Positions 7,098 through 14,548 of a DNA stretch of 35,075 nt are shown piece by piece; positions within the stretch are counted from its first letter, which is position 1, and each line of letters starts with the position of its first letter. The notes beneath the pieces were generated by a model, which saw nothing but the letters and a program-made list of their open reading frames with translations, searched no databases and was not told the DNA's origin. The DNA lies in contig JAGRPC010000401.1 of assembly GCA_020439925.1 (NCBI GenBank), positions 208-35,282 on the forward strand, in the 5' to 3' direction. The position numbers and the translations under genes are program-made. Source of the stretch: Verrucomicrobiia bacterium (GTDB lineage: Bacteria; Verrucomicrobiota; Verrucomicrobiia; Verrucomicrobiales; DEV007).

Positions 7098-9346
7098 GGA
7101 ACCTGGTTTTTCTTGTTGCCGCCGAACACCTTGCCGAGGAACCCGCTGTTCTTGCGGCCTTCATTCACGGGGCGGACCACCACTTCGGGGCGTTCCCCGC
7201 TGGCGAACTCGGGAGTATCGTTCCCATACCCCTTGCCTTGGTTCGGGAGGGCCTCGGGACTATTGTAAGGATGACCGGGATTGAGGAGATTCGACGGGGC
7301 GTCGGGCTCGTAGCGGTTGAAGGTGTTGTTCACGGTGTTGCGCAGGTCCGAATGGTAGGTCAGACCCGGCTTGCGGGGATCCGGGTAGTCGTGATTCGAG
7401 GGCAGCACGTGGCTCTCGTGGATCTCGTGAGCAGTGAGGTCGTTTTCGAGAGGAATGTTCGGACGATAGAGCTTGGGAGTCACGATGAAGACGAGGCTGG
7501 TGTGTTCCTTGGCGGTATCAGTCGACTTGAAGAGCAGGTTTACGGCCGGGATGTCGCCGAGGACGGGCACTTTGTTCGTGTGGTCGGAAGTCACCTCCTC
7601 GTAGAATCCGCCGATGAGAAGGGAATGTCCGTTCGGGACTCGGGCGGTGGTGGTCACCGTCGATTCGTTGACCCGAGGGTAGAGGTTGCCGGTGGGACCC
7701 TCGATGTATTCCACGACCTGGGCGGAACGGGGACGCAGCGCCATGCGGATCGTGTTGTCGGGGAGGATGGTTGGAGTCACGGCGACGGAAACTCCCACTT
7801 CGCGTGTGTCAGCGGGGTTTCCGGCAGGATCCTCCTCGTCGATCTTGTAGCGGACTTCTTCCGTGATGTTCTGCCCGGCGGAGGTTTCGCTGACCGTCGA
7901 GGTGATGATGGGGATACGGTCGATGATGGAGATGAGTCCCTCCTCGTTGTCTTCGGCGATGAGGGTCGGGCTCGACTCCTGCTGGGCGAGGCCACCCGCG
8001 TTGAGGGCGCGGAGCACCGCGCTCAGTTGCAGGGGGGAAAACACGAGGTTGGCTTCGTTGTTTTCCTTGGTGCGATCGCTGGAAAAGCTGTAGCTGGGGT
8101 TGTTCTTCACAACCTGGAGCGAATTTCCGGCACCGGTCGTCGTCAGCACCTGGGTGACCGAGTCGAGTTCCGGGAGGTTGAAAAGGGCATTGAGGCTCGA
8201 CGCCGCGTTGAATTCAAGACCGTCTCCGAGCACGGAGGACCAGTCGACGCCGATGCGGTTGCGGGAGCTGCTCTTGACGCGAAGGATGCGGGTCTCGATC
8301 GCGATCTGCTGTTTGGGCTGGTCGATCTGATCGAGGAAGACGGCGAGGGCATCCAGCTTTCGGGCATTGTCCATCACGATGAGCGTGTTGGTCTTCGTTT
8401 CAAACTCGATGATGCCGGAACCCGGGGTGAGGAAGGGCTGAAGGATGAGCTTGATTTGCTCGATATCCTTCGGGCGCAGGTATTTCAGCTGGTAGCGGAA
8501 AGGTTCCGTCGGCAGTTGGGAGAGTTGGGAAGCGGTGAGTGCGTAGACCGTATTTCCCTTCTGATGGATGGTGATGCCATACATGAGGGAGAGCTCTTCC
8601 ATCTGCTTGATGGGGTCGTCGTTCATGAGTTGACCGGTCACCACATAGGTCGGTCCGTCGATTTCCGTGTTGTGGAAAAACTGCATGTTCGCGATCTGCG
8701 CGAGGTGCTGGAAGACATCGTTCAACTTGGCAGACTTGAGCCAGAATCCGTCCGGGGTTTCCTCGATGATGGAGGGCTGCTCCGTACCGTCACCGGAGGC
8801 GGCTTCGGTGCCTTCCGAACCACCGGTGACCGTGTTGGTCGCGGCGGCGACGGCTTTCATGAAGCCCTGAGAAAGACCGCCCTTATCTTCGGTCTTCGGG
8901 TTGAGAGAGCTGGTGGCTGACTCGGGCAGGTCAAGCGGCGTGTCGTCGATGGCGCTGGATTCGGCTGAGGGCTCGGTGAGCCCTGCGATGATGGGATTTC
9001 CCTTTCCGTCTGTTTTCACCGGGACGGGATCGGAACCGCCGATGGATTCGTAGAGGGTCTCCGTCTTGCTCTCTTCCTTGGATTCCTCGACCACTTCTTC
9101 GGCATCGGCGGCGGCGATGGATTGGTCGGCTTCTTCCGAGGCCACCTCGGTTTCGGTTACGGCGGTGGGGGGCTCTGCAGTCGGGGCCGGGAGGGAAAAC
9201 TCCAACAGGCTGCTGGTGTCTTCGAACTCTGAGGCGAGTGATTCAGAGGTCTGACGAGGCGGTGTGGATTCCGTCTCCAGGAGGACCACGGCGACCAGAG
9301 AAAGGAGGCCGGCTCCGACGATAGTTGAGATTTCTTTAATTCTCAT
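7094..9346 (-). CDS. pilQ: Secretin (PilQ/GspD family) outer-membrane channel
   Basis: This 750-residue protein forms the multimeric outer-membrane gate for the fibre. A membrane-type signal lies at residues 8-25 (TIVGAGLLSLVAVVLLETES). Residues 30-190 are acidic, Ser/Thr/Glu-rich and likely a disordered linker. N-domains follow (FWLKSAKLNDVFQHLAQIAN near 203; YQLKYLRPKDIEQIKLILQP), with the N1-type strand FETKTNTLIVMDNARKLDAL. The secretin domain covers about residues 340-640 and includes QQIAIETRILRV, the hallmark VPVLGDIPAVNLLFKS and SLVFIVTPKL. About 110 Pro/Asn-rich residues follow the barrel, which is longer than in many secretins and might bind a pilotin or the cell wall. It overlaps the next gene by 4 bp. 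Confidence 0.95.
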   Translation of the reverse strand: MRIKEISTIVGAGLLSLVAVVLLETESTPPRQTSESLASEFEDTSSLLEFSLPAPTAEPPTAVTETEVASEEADQSIAAADAEEVVEESKEESKTETLYESIGGSDPVPVKTDGKGNPIIAGLTEPSAESSAIDDTPLDLPESATSSLNPKTEDKGGLSQGFMKAVAAATNTVTGGSEGTEAASGDGTEQPSIIEETPDGFWLKSAKLNDVFQHLAQIANMQFFHNTEIDGPTYVVTGQLMNDDPIKQMEELSLMYGITIHQKGNTVYALTASQLSQLPTEPFRYQLKYLRPKDIEQIKLILQPFLTPGSGIIEFETKTNTLIVMDNARKLDALAVFLDQIDQPKQQIAIETRILRVKSSSRNRIGVDWSSVLGDGLEFNAASSLNALFNLPELDSVTQVLTTTGAGNSLQVVKNNPSYSFSSDRTKENNEANLVFSPLQLSAVLRALNAGGLAQQESSPTLIAEDNEEGLISIIDRIPIITSTVSETSAGQNITEEVRYKIDEEDPAGNPADTREVGVSVAVTPTILPDNTIRMALRPRSAQVVEYIEGPTGNLYPRVNESTVTTTARVPNGHSLLIGGFYEEVTSDHTNKVPVLGDIPAVNLLFKSTDTAKEHTSLVFIVTPKLYRPNIPLENDLTAHEIHESHVLPSNHDYPDPRKPGLTYHSDLRNTVNNTFNRYEPDAPSNLLNPGHPYNSPEALPNQGKGYGNDTPEFASGERPEVVVRPVNEGRKNSGFLGKVFGGNKKNQVP

Positions 9347-9377
9347 GAAGTGGATTGGGGAGAGTAAAAGTTTTCTG

Positions 9378-9405
9378 ATAATAACAATAAATACTGTAAA
9401 AACAA
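9378..9405 (-). promoter_or_regulatory. Likely sigma70-type promoter in front of the secretin gene
   Basis: On the minus strand, TTGTTT (9405-9400) and TATTAT (9383-9378) are separated by 16 bp. They sit inside an AT-rich patch (about 9355-9445) that contrasts sharply with the GC-rich coding sequence around it. Transcription would start near 9371, about 25 bases before the secretin ATG at 9346. The patch interrupts an otherwise overlapping gene series, so the secretin-pilB-pilC half of the cluster probably has its own promoter. Confidence 0.5.
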
Positions 9406-9445
9406 GTATTTAGCAAGTGCGAAGCAAAAATTTTTTCAAAATTTT

Positions 9446-10288
9446 TTAGTTAACAATGAACAGATCATTCATCGGAAGGATCCCGGAACCGAGTTCACGC
9501 TTTGATCCTTTCACGATAGGCTCGAACTCCGCGGGACGAGGATTGAACGGAATGGAAGTGACTTCGCGGGTTTCCATGTCCTTGAAAAAGAGCTCTCCAC
9601 TGCGAACTCCTTCGAAGCGCAACCGAATCGTGAGGTCTTGCAGTTTCATGCCGAATTCACCGCCCACAGGAAAGGTGCGGGCTCCGATGACGAGGACCCC
9701 TTTGTGCGGGTAGACTCCGGTAATCGGGAGGGTGAGAAGAGCGTCTTTGAGCATGGAGTTGTTCACCACCGTGGGCTCGTCGACATCCTCGTATTGATCC
9801 GCCAGAACGGGGGCCGCCTTCGTGTTGGCGGGATCCATGACCAGGCCGAAAGGGTCCATGCTCCGATCGTTGTCGAGCAGTTTGGCTAGGATCAGGTTTG
9901 ATCGTTGCAGGTATCCGATCTGAGCGGTCGCCTTCAGGGTGTCCCCGGGGGGAATTCCCGCCGCCGCATCGACCGGGGCGGGCGAAGTTCCGGCGAGAGG
10001 AGGCGTCGCGGAGGCGAGAGGAGCGGAGGGAGCTCCTTTCGGGAGCACTGAACCGGGAGTCTTGGCATCGCTTTCATCCTCGGCCGCTGCCTCGGACGGC
10101 TCTTCGGGAAGGATCCCGGTTTCCGCCACGCTGGTTGATTGGGATGCGGAGGAGGCTGGAGCGGGGGATGCGGGTTTGGGAAGGGCTCCCCCGACAAAGT
10201 TGGGCAGGGGGGGCATGGCTGCCTCCTGGGCCGTGAGGGTGCAGGCAGAGAAGAGCAAAAAGGTGAGTAGATGGAGAAGAGATTTCAT
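9446..10288 (-). CDS. PilP/GspC-like exported periplasmic linker protein
   Basis: The ATG at 10288-10286 overlaps the stop of the PilO-like gene as ATGA and gives 280 residues starting MKSLLHLLTFLLFSACTL. This is a clear export signal. The cysteine at residue 16 could make it a lipoprotein like PilP, although the -3 residue is Phe; cleavage after TAQ by signal peptidase I is the alternative. Residues 20-120 are Ala/Pro/Ser-rich and probably span the periplasm. Residues 120-280 are folded, with PITGVYPHKGVLVIGARTFP, a beta-rich HR-like domain of the sort that touches the N-domains of secretins. Position after the PilO-like gene and before the secretin fits PilP or GspC. Sequence alone does not decide between these. 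Confidence 0.65.
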   Translation of the reverse strand: MKSLLHLLTFLLFSACTLTAQEAAMPPLPNFVGGALPKPASPAPASSASQSTSVAETGILPEEPSEAAAEDESDAKTPGSVLPKGAPSAPLASATPPLAGTSPAPVDAAAGIPPGDTLKATAQIGYLQRSNLILAKLLDNDRSMDPFGLVMDPANTKAAPVLADQYEDVDEPTVVNNSMLKDALLTLPITGVYPHKGVLVIGARTFPVGGEFGMKLQDLTIRLRFEGVRSGELFFKDMETREVTSIPFNPRPAEFEPIVKGSKRELGSGILPMNDLFIVN

Positions 10289-10869
10289 TGGGCTGCGGTG
10301 GTTGCCTTCGGTTTTTCCCAGCACAGGTAGATCACCCGGAACTGCAGGGAGCTCTGGTCGTTCTCGGTGATGGAGGGGCGCGGAGAAATGGTGAGACTTT
10401 CGAGAACGAGGTGAGGCATCTCGGTTTCCAGTTCCGCGAGGAGGAGTTGCATCGGCTTGAAACCTCCCTCGAAGCTCAATTGCATGCGGGTGTGAGGATG
10501 ATTGGAGCGACCGCCCAGCGTGCTGGCGCCGGTGGCTTGGCCCATTTCCGTCTGTCTCAGGACCTCCGGATCGTACTTCGCGAGGATCTTTTCCAGGTTC
10601 TGGGAAAGGGACTCAACCAGGTCCTTTTCCAGTTTGGAGTTCCAGTAGGCGATGGTCTCCCGACGGTTTTCCGTCGTAAGGAAGGCCTCGAGTTCCTTCA
10701 CCTGCGATTCCGCGGTGGAGAAGCGTTGGAGGGTCGCCACCTTGGTTTCGAAACTGTCCTTCAACTTGTTGTGGCCGATGTAGGTCGCCACCGAGACCGC
10801 GACGAGAAGGAAGGCGGGAACGGCAATCCCGAAAATGAAGATAGCCTGGCGATGAGGAGAGATTTTCAT
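10285..10869 (-). CDS. pilO: PilO/GspM-like inner-membrane assembly protein
   Basis: This 194-residue bitopic protein has a short cytoplasmic N terminus and one membrane helix at about residues 10-32 (IFIFGIAVPAFLLVAVSVAT). A coiled-coil stretch follows to about residue 95 (LQRFSTAESQVKELEAFL, LSQNLEKILAKYD), then a C-terminal domain (HTRMQLSFEGGFKPMQLLLA, TEMPHLVLESLTISPRP) with the strand-helix order of a PilO ferredoxin-like fold. PilO pairs with PilN in the periplasm and aligns the platform with the secretin. It overlaps the upstream PilM/N-like gene and the downstream PilP-like gene by 4 bp each. The family name rests on topology, length and context more than on strong sequence identity. 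Confidence 0.75.
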   Translation of the reverse strand: MKISPHRQAIFIFGIAVPAFLLVAVSVATYIGHNKLKDSFETKVATLQRFSTAESQVKELEAFLTTENRRETIAYWNSKLEKDLVESLSQNLEKILAKYDPEVLRQTEMGQATGASTLGGRSNHPHTRMQLSFEGGFKPMQLLLAELETEMPHLVLESLTISPRPSITENDQSSLQFRVIYLCWEKPKATTAAQ

Positions 10870-12704
10870 TGTTCGTCCTTGAAGATGTGGATAGCGAGAT
10901 CGTCCGACGGGGAGAGGCTCTGGGAGATATTGAGCTCGAACGCAGTACGGAAGTGGCGGGCAACTTTCGCCGGGAATTCCCGCGTAGGCGGCATCGTTCC
11001 CTGCTTTTGCTGGAGGGTGACTTGCAGGTCGCGGGTTTGGGAATCCACCGAGAGATAGGGGGAATGATTCCTCTCGGCGATGTTGTTGAGAAGCTCGGCC
11101 ACACGCGACCTCGAACCCAGAGTCGGCAGGGAGGTCGCGACTTCCGGATTCGCATATCCGGCGATGTCCCAGAATCGCTTCAGCCCCAGCTTATCCTGTT
11201 GTTCGGCACGTGCCGATTGTTCCGAATCGGTACGATAGCTTGCATCACGGAGGATCACGCCACCTTCCGAGGGAAACAACTCCAGGAGCGTCTCCATGGC
11301 CAACCAGCCCTCCGAACGTTTTTGCAGCAATTGATCCCAGTGCTGCCATTCACGACGCTCCTTCTGGAGTTGCGCGAGTTTGATTTCCATCTCCTGGGCA
11401 TCCGTGGGGGCGAGTTTCCAGGCGTCGGACCGCATTTTCGTGAAGAAGTCCATCCCGGTCCATCCGCAGAAGGCCAGAATGGCGGCGAAGGCCAGCTTCT
11501 GGGCGATGCCGCTGTATTTCAGCATCTGGAGGTCAGCCCGTTGAGGCATCTTCGCCGCTTCCTCCTTCGACGGGCCGTAGAAATTCTGGCGTGACCAGTG
11601 TTCGCGAAATTCCTTCTGGAACGCGGCCTCCTCCGTTCTGGGAGCTGATTCGGCAACCGAAATTGCGAACTCGAGACGCTTTCCGGGAATTTCGGAGACC
11701 AGTTCGCTGGAAGTGGTGTCGATGAACTTGGTCCGTGCATTCGGGAACTGCTCCCGGTAGACTTCAAGAAGTGAGTTGAGACGACCTTCATCCAGTCCGA
11801 CGACCGAGGCGAAAAGAATGAAAGGATCCTTGATGTTGAGGAGGGCCGCTGTCTGTGAAAGGACCTCCTGGATTTCCGTTGCGGACAGGTGGGATGTGCC
11901 CCTGTGCATGAGCGGACGCACGAGCTGTATTTCGCCCCGGTTGCCCGTGGCGAAGAGGATCGTCATGGCCTCGAAATGAATCAGGGCGAGGCTCGAACCG
12001 ACGCCGATGGACTGGATTTCCGGATAAAGGTAGGCGATCCCGCTGATGGATTCGACCTGCGCGGAACGTGCCTCGACGACCACCGGAAGATTCCTCATTT
12101 CGCCATAGTGGCGTAGTTCTTCGACGATGACCTCGAACTTGGAGGAGACCTGAACCGCGAGAGACTTCCGTTGCCCGTCCTGGACTCCGAGAAGGGGGAG
12201 AATCCGCCACTTTCCTTCCGAGTGGTCGACCGACTCGTCACCGAGAGCGATTTCCGGTGCGGAAATGAGGAGTTCGTTGAGGTTCTCAAAGTCGTCGTCT
12301 GCGGCGAAGTCGGGAGCCATTTCGCGAATGCGGACGCCGTCGGCGAGATGCAGGACGACTCCGAGCGATTTCGGTTTTGCTCCGAATTCCTTTGCGGCGA
12401 GGATCTTGCGAATCTGCTCGTGGAGGGCATCCCTAGAGGTCTTGTCCAAACCTGCGGGTTGCCCGTGGTCGTCGATCTCAAAGGAGACGGGAGGAAGCTC
12501 AGGGCCGGTCCACCATTGTTTCAAGGTGCGGCTGTAGATGGCACTGACCATCGACTGGGCTCCGACCCAGAGGTGCCACTGGAGGTTGATCTCGCTCGCC
12601 GGCTTGTACCAGTCGGGTTCCTTGGCACGGCTCGTGGATTTGAGAATTCGTTTCGCCTGACTGTAGATTTTCAGGGGGGAAGCGTTGGGAGATAACAGGT
12701 CCAT
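10866..12704 (-). CDS. PilM-PilN fusion / GspL-like inner-membrane platform protein
   Basis: This 612-residue protein has about 395 cytoplasmic residues, one membrane helix near 400-420 (KLAFAAILAFCGWTGMDFF) and about 190 periplasmic residues. The soluble N part includes VESISGIAYLYPEIQSIGVG and SSLALIHFEAMTILFATGNR, which read like the strand-turn strands of an actin-like ATPase fold as in PilM or GspL. The periplasmic part begins with a heptad-like helix (EMEIKLAQLQKERREWQHWD) followed by a small folded domain, as in PilN. The single chain would therefore do the work of separate PilM and PilN, as GspL does in type II secretion. It is followed by PilO- and PilP-like genes with 4-bp overlaps. 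Degenerate nucleotide motifs mean ATP binding cannot be claimed. Confidence 0.7.
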   Translation of the reverse strand: MDLLSPNASPLKIYSQAKRILKSTSRAKEPDWYKPASEINLQWHLWVGAQSMVSAIYSRTLKQWWTGPELPPVSFEIDDHGQPAGLDKTSRDALHEQIRKILAAKEFGAKPKSLGVVLHLADGVRIREMAPDFAADDDFENLNELLISAPEIALGDESVDHSEGKWRILPLLGVQDGQRKSLAVQVSSKFEVIVEELRHYGEMRNLPVVVEARSAQVESISGIAYLYPEIQSIGVGSSLALIHFEAMTILFATGNRGEIQLVRPLMHRGTSHLSATEIQEVLSQTAALLNIKDPFILFASVVGLDEGRLNSLLEVYREQFPNARTKFIDTTSSELVSEIPGKRLEFAISVAESAPRTEEAAFQKEFREHWSRQNFYGPSKEEAAKMPQRADLQMLKYSGIAQKLAFAAILAFCGWTGMDFFTKMRSDAWKLAPTDAQEMEIKLAQLQKERREWQHWDQLLQKRSEGWLAMETLLELFPSEGGVILRDASYRTDSEQSARAEQQDKLGLKRFWDIAGYANPEVATSLPTLGSRSRVAELLNNIAERNHSPYLSVDSQTRDLQVTLQQKQGTMPPTREFPAKVARHFRTAFELNISQSLSPSDDLAIHIFKDEQ

Positions 12705-12825
12705 TGTCCTGGGATGATTGATGAAGAGAGGAATGAAGGGCGTCGTTTGCCGGAGGAAATCCAGAGGGAGTGGGGACTCGGTCTGAGCTTGCTTCGAAAA
12801 ATGGCGCGAGGGTCTTCGTGGAGGA

Positions 12826-12859
12826 TTCCCGGCCCCGGGGATGAACCCGGGACCGGGAA
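12826..12859 (-). terminator. GC-rich hairpin after the first-listed pilin gene
   Basis: The arms 12826-12839 and 12846-12859 form a 14-bp stem with a 6-base loop. On the minus transcript every position pairs, one of them as G-U; on the plus strand the same position is a C-A mismatch. The structure therefore favours the direction of pilin transcription. It lies about 40 bases after the pilin stop. No T-run follows, so it could act as an attenuator or a 3' stabilising structure rather than a classical terminator. Confidence 0.55.
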
Positions 12860-12899
12860 GGGTCAGAGTTGGTGGACTTCCCGAAGGAAGCCGGATTCC

Positions 12900-13289
12900 T
12901 TACCAGCCTGCAGTGGTGGTGGGAACGTGGTTCTTGGTAGAACTCTGGTCACAGGTGAGGTAGGCGGTGCCGACGGCCGGGATCGTTCCGAGCCAGGTGT
13001 AGGTGCCGCCGCTGGGGCAGGTCGGGACGGTTTCGAGGAGCTTGCCCGATCCGGCGATGGTGGCCTGGACGAGGGTGTCACCGACGTTCTTTTCGTAAAG
13101 GTTCTGGTAGGAACGGACAGCCTTCTGAACGTTGGAGATGTTCAGGATGCACTTGGAGCGGTTCGAACCTTCTTTGTAGGCGGAGACACCGATGAAGAGC
13201 ACGCTGATGAGGCCGAGGAGAACGGCGATGACGAGGGTGACTTCGATCAGGGTAAGACCGGCCTGCTTCTTGATGTTGTTCAGTTTCAT
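12900..13289 (-). CDS. pilA: Type IV pilin, tandem copy nearest the platform genes
   Basis: This 129-residue prepilin has a leader MKLNNIKKQAG, then the mature start LTLIEVTLVIAVLLGLISVL with Gly at -1, Leu at +1 and Glu at +5. The mature protein is about 118 residues. The C-terminal domain has CPSGGTYTWLGTIP and a later Cys (YLTCDQSS), a cysteine-bounded module that recurs in pseudopilins of several phyla. A third Cys follows the N-terminal helix (NRSKCILN). It is near-identical to the next two copies; differences fall mainly in the last 17 residues (here STKNHVPTTTAGW). The leader has AAC repeats and no Shine-Dalgarno sequence. One or more of these copies is probably the major pilin, since they sit between pilT and the platform genes. 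Confidence 0.9.
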   Translation of the reverse strand: MKLNNIKKQAGLTLIEVTLVIAVLLGLISVLFIGVSAYKEGSNRSKCILNISNVQKAVRSYQNLYEKNVGDTLVQATIAGSGKLLETVPTCPSGGTYTWLGTIPAVGTAYLTCDQSSTKNHVPTTTAGW

Positions 13290-13302
13290 TATCGTATTGT
13301 TA

Positions 13303-13347
13303 TGTTGTTGTTGTTTTGCTTCTGGGCCGGGTCGCTAAGGACCCCGG
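13303..13347 (-). promoter_or_regulatory. Leader of the first-listed pilin copy: hairpin plus AAC repeats
   Basis: Reading the minus strand toward the ATG at 13289, a short hairpin comes first (arms 13347-13340 and 13333-13327). An A/C-rich single-stranded run with four AAC units follows (13315-13303), then about 13 bases to the start codon. There is no purine-rich ribosome binding site. The same order of hairpin, A/C-rich run and ATG is seen at the next two pilin genes. Unstructured CA-rich leaders can recruit ribosomes through protein S1, so this may replace the Shine-Dalgarno (inference). Confidence 0.45.
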
Positions 13348-13507
13348 TCGAGATGGGTTTCGGAGGCTTTCGCATCTGGACCTGGCAGGAATTGCTGCCT
13401 TGTCAGAACTCGGCTTCTGTGTGGGTAAGAGGAGAATCTTTTGCTGGAGAAAGGCCAGATAGGGAAGGGCTGGGCTTGCCTCAGCAAAGGAAGAGAGGTG
13501 TGGAGGG

Positions 13508-13541
13508 TTCCCGGCCCCGGGGGTGAACCCGGGACCGGGAA
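13508..13541 (-). terminator. Second copy of the GC-rich hairpin, after the middle pilin gene
   Basis: The arms 13508-13521 and 13528-13541 repeat the hairpin found at 12826-12859, at a distance of 682 bp. The single loop change (GATGAA to GGTGAA on the plus strand) leaves the stem intact, including the G-U pair on the minus transcript. It lies about 40 bases after the stop of the pilin at 13582. Its presence between two pilin genes suggests that each copy makes its own short transcript. Confidence 0.55.
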
Positions 13542-13581
13542 GGCTCAGAGTTGGTGGACTTCCCAAAGGAAGCCTGATTCC

Positions 13582-13971
13582 TTACCAGCCTGCAGTGGTG
13601 GTGGGAGCGTGGTCCTTGGTCGCACTCTGGTCACAGGTGAGGTAGGCGGTGCCGACGGCCGGGATCGTTCCGAGCCAGGTGTAGGTGCCGCCGCTGGGGC
13701 AGGTCGGGACGGTTTCGAGGAGCTTGCCCGAACCGGCGATGGTGGCCTGGACGAGGGCGTCACCGACGTTCTTTTCGTAAAGGTTCTGGTAGGAACGGAC
13801 GGCCTTCTGAACGTTGGAGATGTTCAGGATGCACTTGGAGCGGTTCGAACCTTCCTTGTAGGCGGAAACGCCGATGAAGAGCACGCTGATGAGGCCGAGG
13901 AGAACGGCGATGACGAGGGTGACTTCGATCAGGGTAAGACCGGCCTGCTTCTTGATGTTGTTCAGTTTCAT
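13582..13971 (-). CDS. pilA: Type IV pilin, middle tandem copy
   Basis: This copy has 129 residues with the same leader, cleavage site and N-terminal helix as the copy at 12900-13289. In the protein it differs at GDALVQ (GDTLVQ in its neighbours) and in the tail (SATKDHAPTTTAGW). At the DNA level the coding region, about 35 bases of leader and about 75 bases of 3' flank with the hairpin are nearly identical to the lower-coordinate copy, so they arose by a recent duplication or are kept alike by gene conversion. The leader carries five AAC units where its neighbour has four. Assembly into the same fibre is likely; which copy dominates cannot be read from the sequence. Confidence 0.9.
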   Translation of the reverse strand: MKLNNIKKQAGLTLIEVTLVIAVLLGLISVLFIGVSAYKEGSNRSKCILNISNVQKAVRSYQNLYEKNVGDALVQATIAGSGKLLETVPTCPSGGTYTWLGTIPAVGTAYLTCDQSATKDHAPTTTAGW

Positions 13972-13984
13972 TATCGTATTGCTA

Positions 13985-14030
13985 TGTTGTTGTTGTTGTT
14001 TTGTTATTCCGGCTGGAGCCGAGTCGCTCC
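13985..14030 (-). promoter_or_regulatory. Leader of the middle pilin copy: hairpin plus AAC repeats
   Basis: A GGAGC/GCTCC stem (arms 14026-14030 and 14015-14019, 6-base loop) precedes an A/C-rich stretch with five AAC units (14000-13985), followed by the ATG at 13971. The layout matches the neighbouring pilin leader although the hairpin sequence differs, which points to conserved architecture rather than simple copying. No Shine-Dalgarno sequence is present. Confidence 0.4.
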
Positions 14031-14093
14031 GAGGGGGAAAGGAGTCATGCGCGGGGTAGTTGCGCTGCGGTTGGGAGATTCCTTGAGGGGGTG

Positions 14094-14118
14094 GCCCCGG
14101 AGGCGCTGCCTCCGGGGC
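14094..14118 (-). terminator. Hairpin after the third pilin gene
   Basis: The arms GCCCCGGAGGC (14094-14104) and GCCTCCGGGGC (14108-14118) form a perfect 11-bp stem with a 3-base loop, about 40 bases after the stop of the pilin at 14159. There is no T-run on the minus strand. Its sequence is unrelated to the other two pilin hairpins, but the distance from the stop is the same. Confidence 0.5.
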
Positions 14119-14158
14119 GTTAGTCGGTTTGATTGGAGATTCGAGTTGCTTCTACAGG

Positions 14159-14548
14159 TCACCAGCCGGTGGTGGTGGTGGGAGCGTGGTCCTTGGTGGC
14201 ACTGAGGTCACAGGTGAGGTAGGCGGTGCCGACGGCCGGAATGGTTCCGAGCCAGGTGTAGGTGCCGCCGCTGGGGCAGGTCGGGACGGTTTCGAGGAGC
14301 TTGCCCGAACCGGCGATGGTGGCCTGGACGAGGGTGTCGCCGACGTTCTTCTCGTAGAGGTTCTGATAGGAACGGACGGCTTTCTGAACGTTGGAGATGT
14401 TCAGGATGCACTTGGAGCGGTTCGAACCTTCCTTGTAGGCGGAGACACCGATGAAGAGCACGCTGATGAGGCCGAGGAGTACGGCGATAACGAGAGTGAC
14501 TTCAATCAAGGTGAGGCCTGCCTGCTTCTTGATGTTGTTCAGTTTCAT
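14159..14548 (-). CDS. pilA: Type IV pilin, third tandem copy
   Basis: This copy has 129 residues, identical to the lower-coordinate copies through the leader, the GLTLIEVTLVIAVLLGLI helix and the CPSGGTYTWLGTIP module. It differs at the tail (CDLSATKDHAPTTTTGW). Several silent differences cluster in the first 30 codons while later codons are nearly unchanged. That pattern suggests partial homogenisation by gene conversion. The leader again has AAC units (three plus a broken run, 14561-14580) and no Shine-Dalgarno sequence. It lies 123 bp downstream of the diverged fourth copy on the minus strand. Confidence 0.9.
   Translation of the reverse strand: MKLNNIKKQAGLTLIEVTLVIAVLLGLISVLFIGVSAYKEGSNRSKCILNISNVQKAVRSYQNLYEKNVGDTLVQATIAGSGKLLETVPTCPSGGTYTWLGTIPAVGTAYLTCDLSATKDHAPTTTTGW

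Larger units (their letters stand above)
12826..14003. repeat. Tandem duplication unit of pilin plus hairpin (two copies, 682-bp period)
   Basis: The units 12826-13318 and 13508-14003 are near-identical direct repeats. Each holds the 3' hairpin, the whole pilin gene and the AAC-repeat part of the leader. Between them lies about 190 bp that is not duplicated. The third pilin copy (14159-14548) shares the coding region but has a different 3' hairpin and more silent changes near its 5' end, so it is an older copy. Confidence 0.85.

Noticed and set aside
6418..7164. N-terminal extension of PilB through the frame upstream of 6417
   Set aside because: That stretch is the shadow of the 227-residue gene, whose stop overlaps the PilB ATG as ATGA. 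The extension would be Arg/Pro/Ser-rich and unlike the family.
6962..8920. Long plus-strand open frame (652 codons) opposite the secretin gene
   Set aside because: It is antisense to a clear secretin, has biased shadow-frame composition and no recognisable domain. Similar long antisense frames opposite glpD, tamB, tamA and the ABC genes were left out for the same reason.
13289..13300. -10-like GATAAT overlapping the ATG of the pilin genes
   Set aside because: A promoter there would start transcription inside the coding region, and the match comes from the conserved leader bases before ATGAAA.
13420..13470. GG-N10-GC match to a sigma54 promoter upstream of the first-listed pilin
   Set aside because: Only the core dinucleotides fit, and nothing similar precedes the other near-identical pilin copies.
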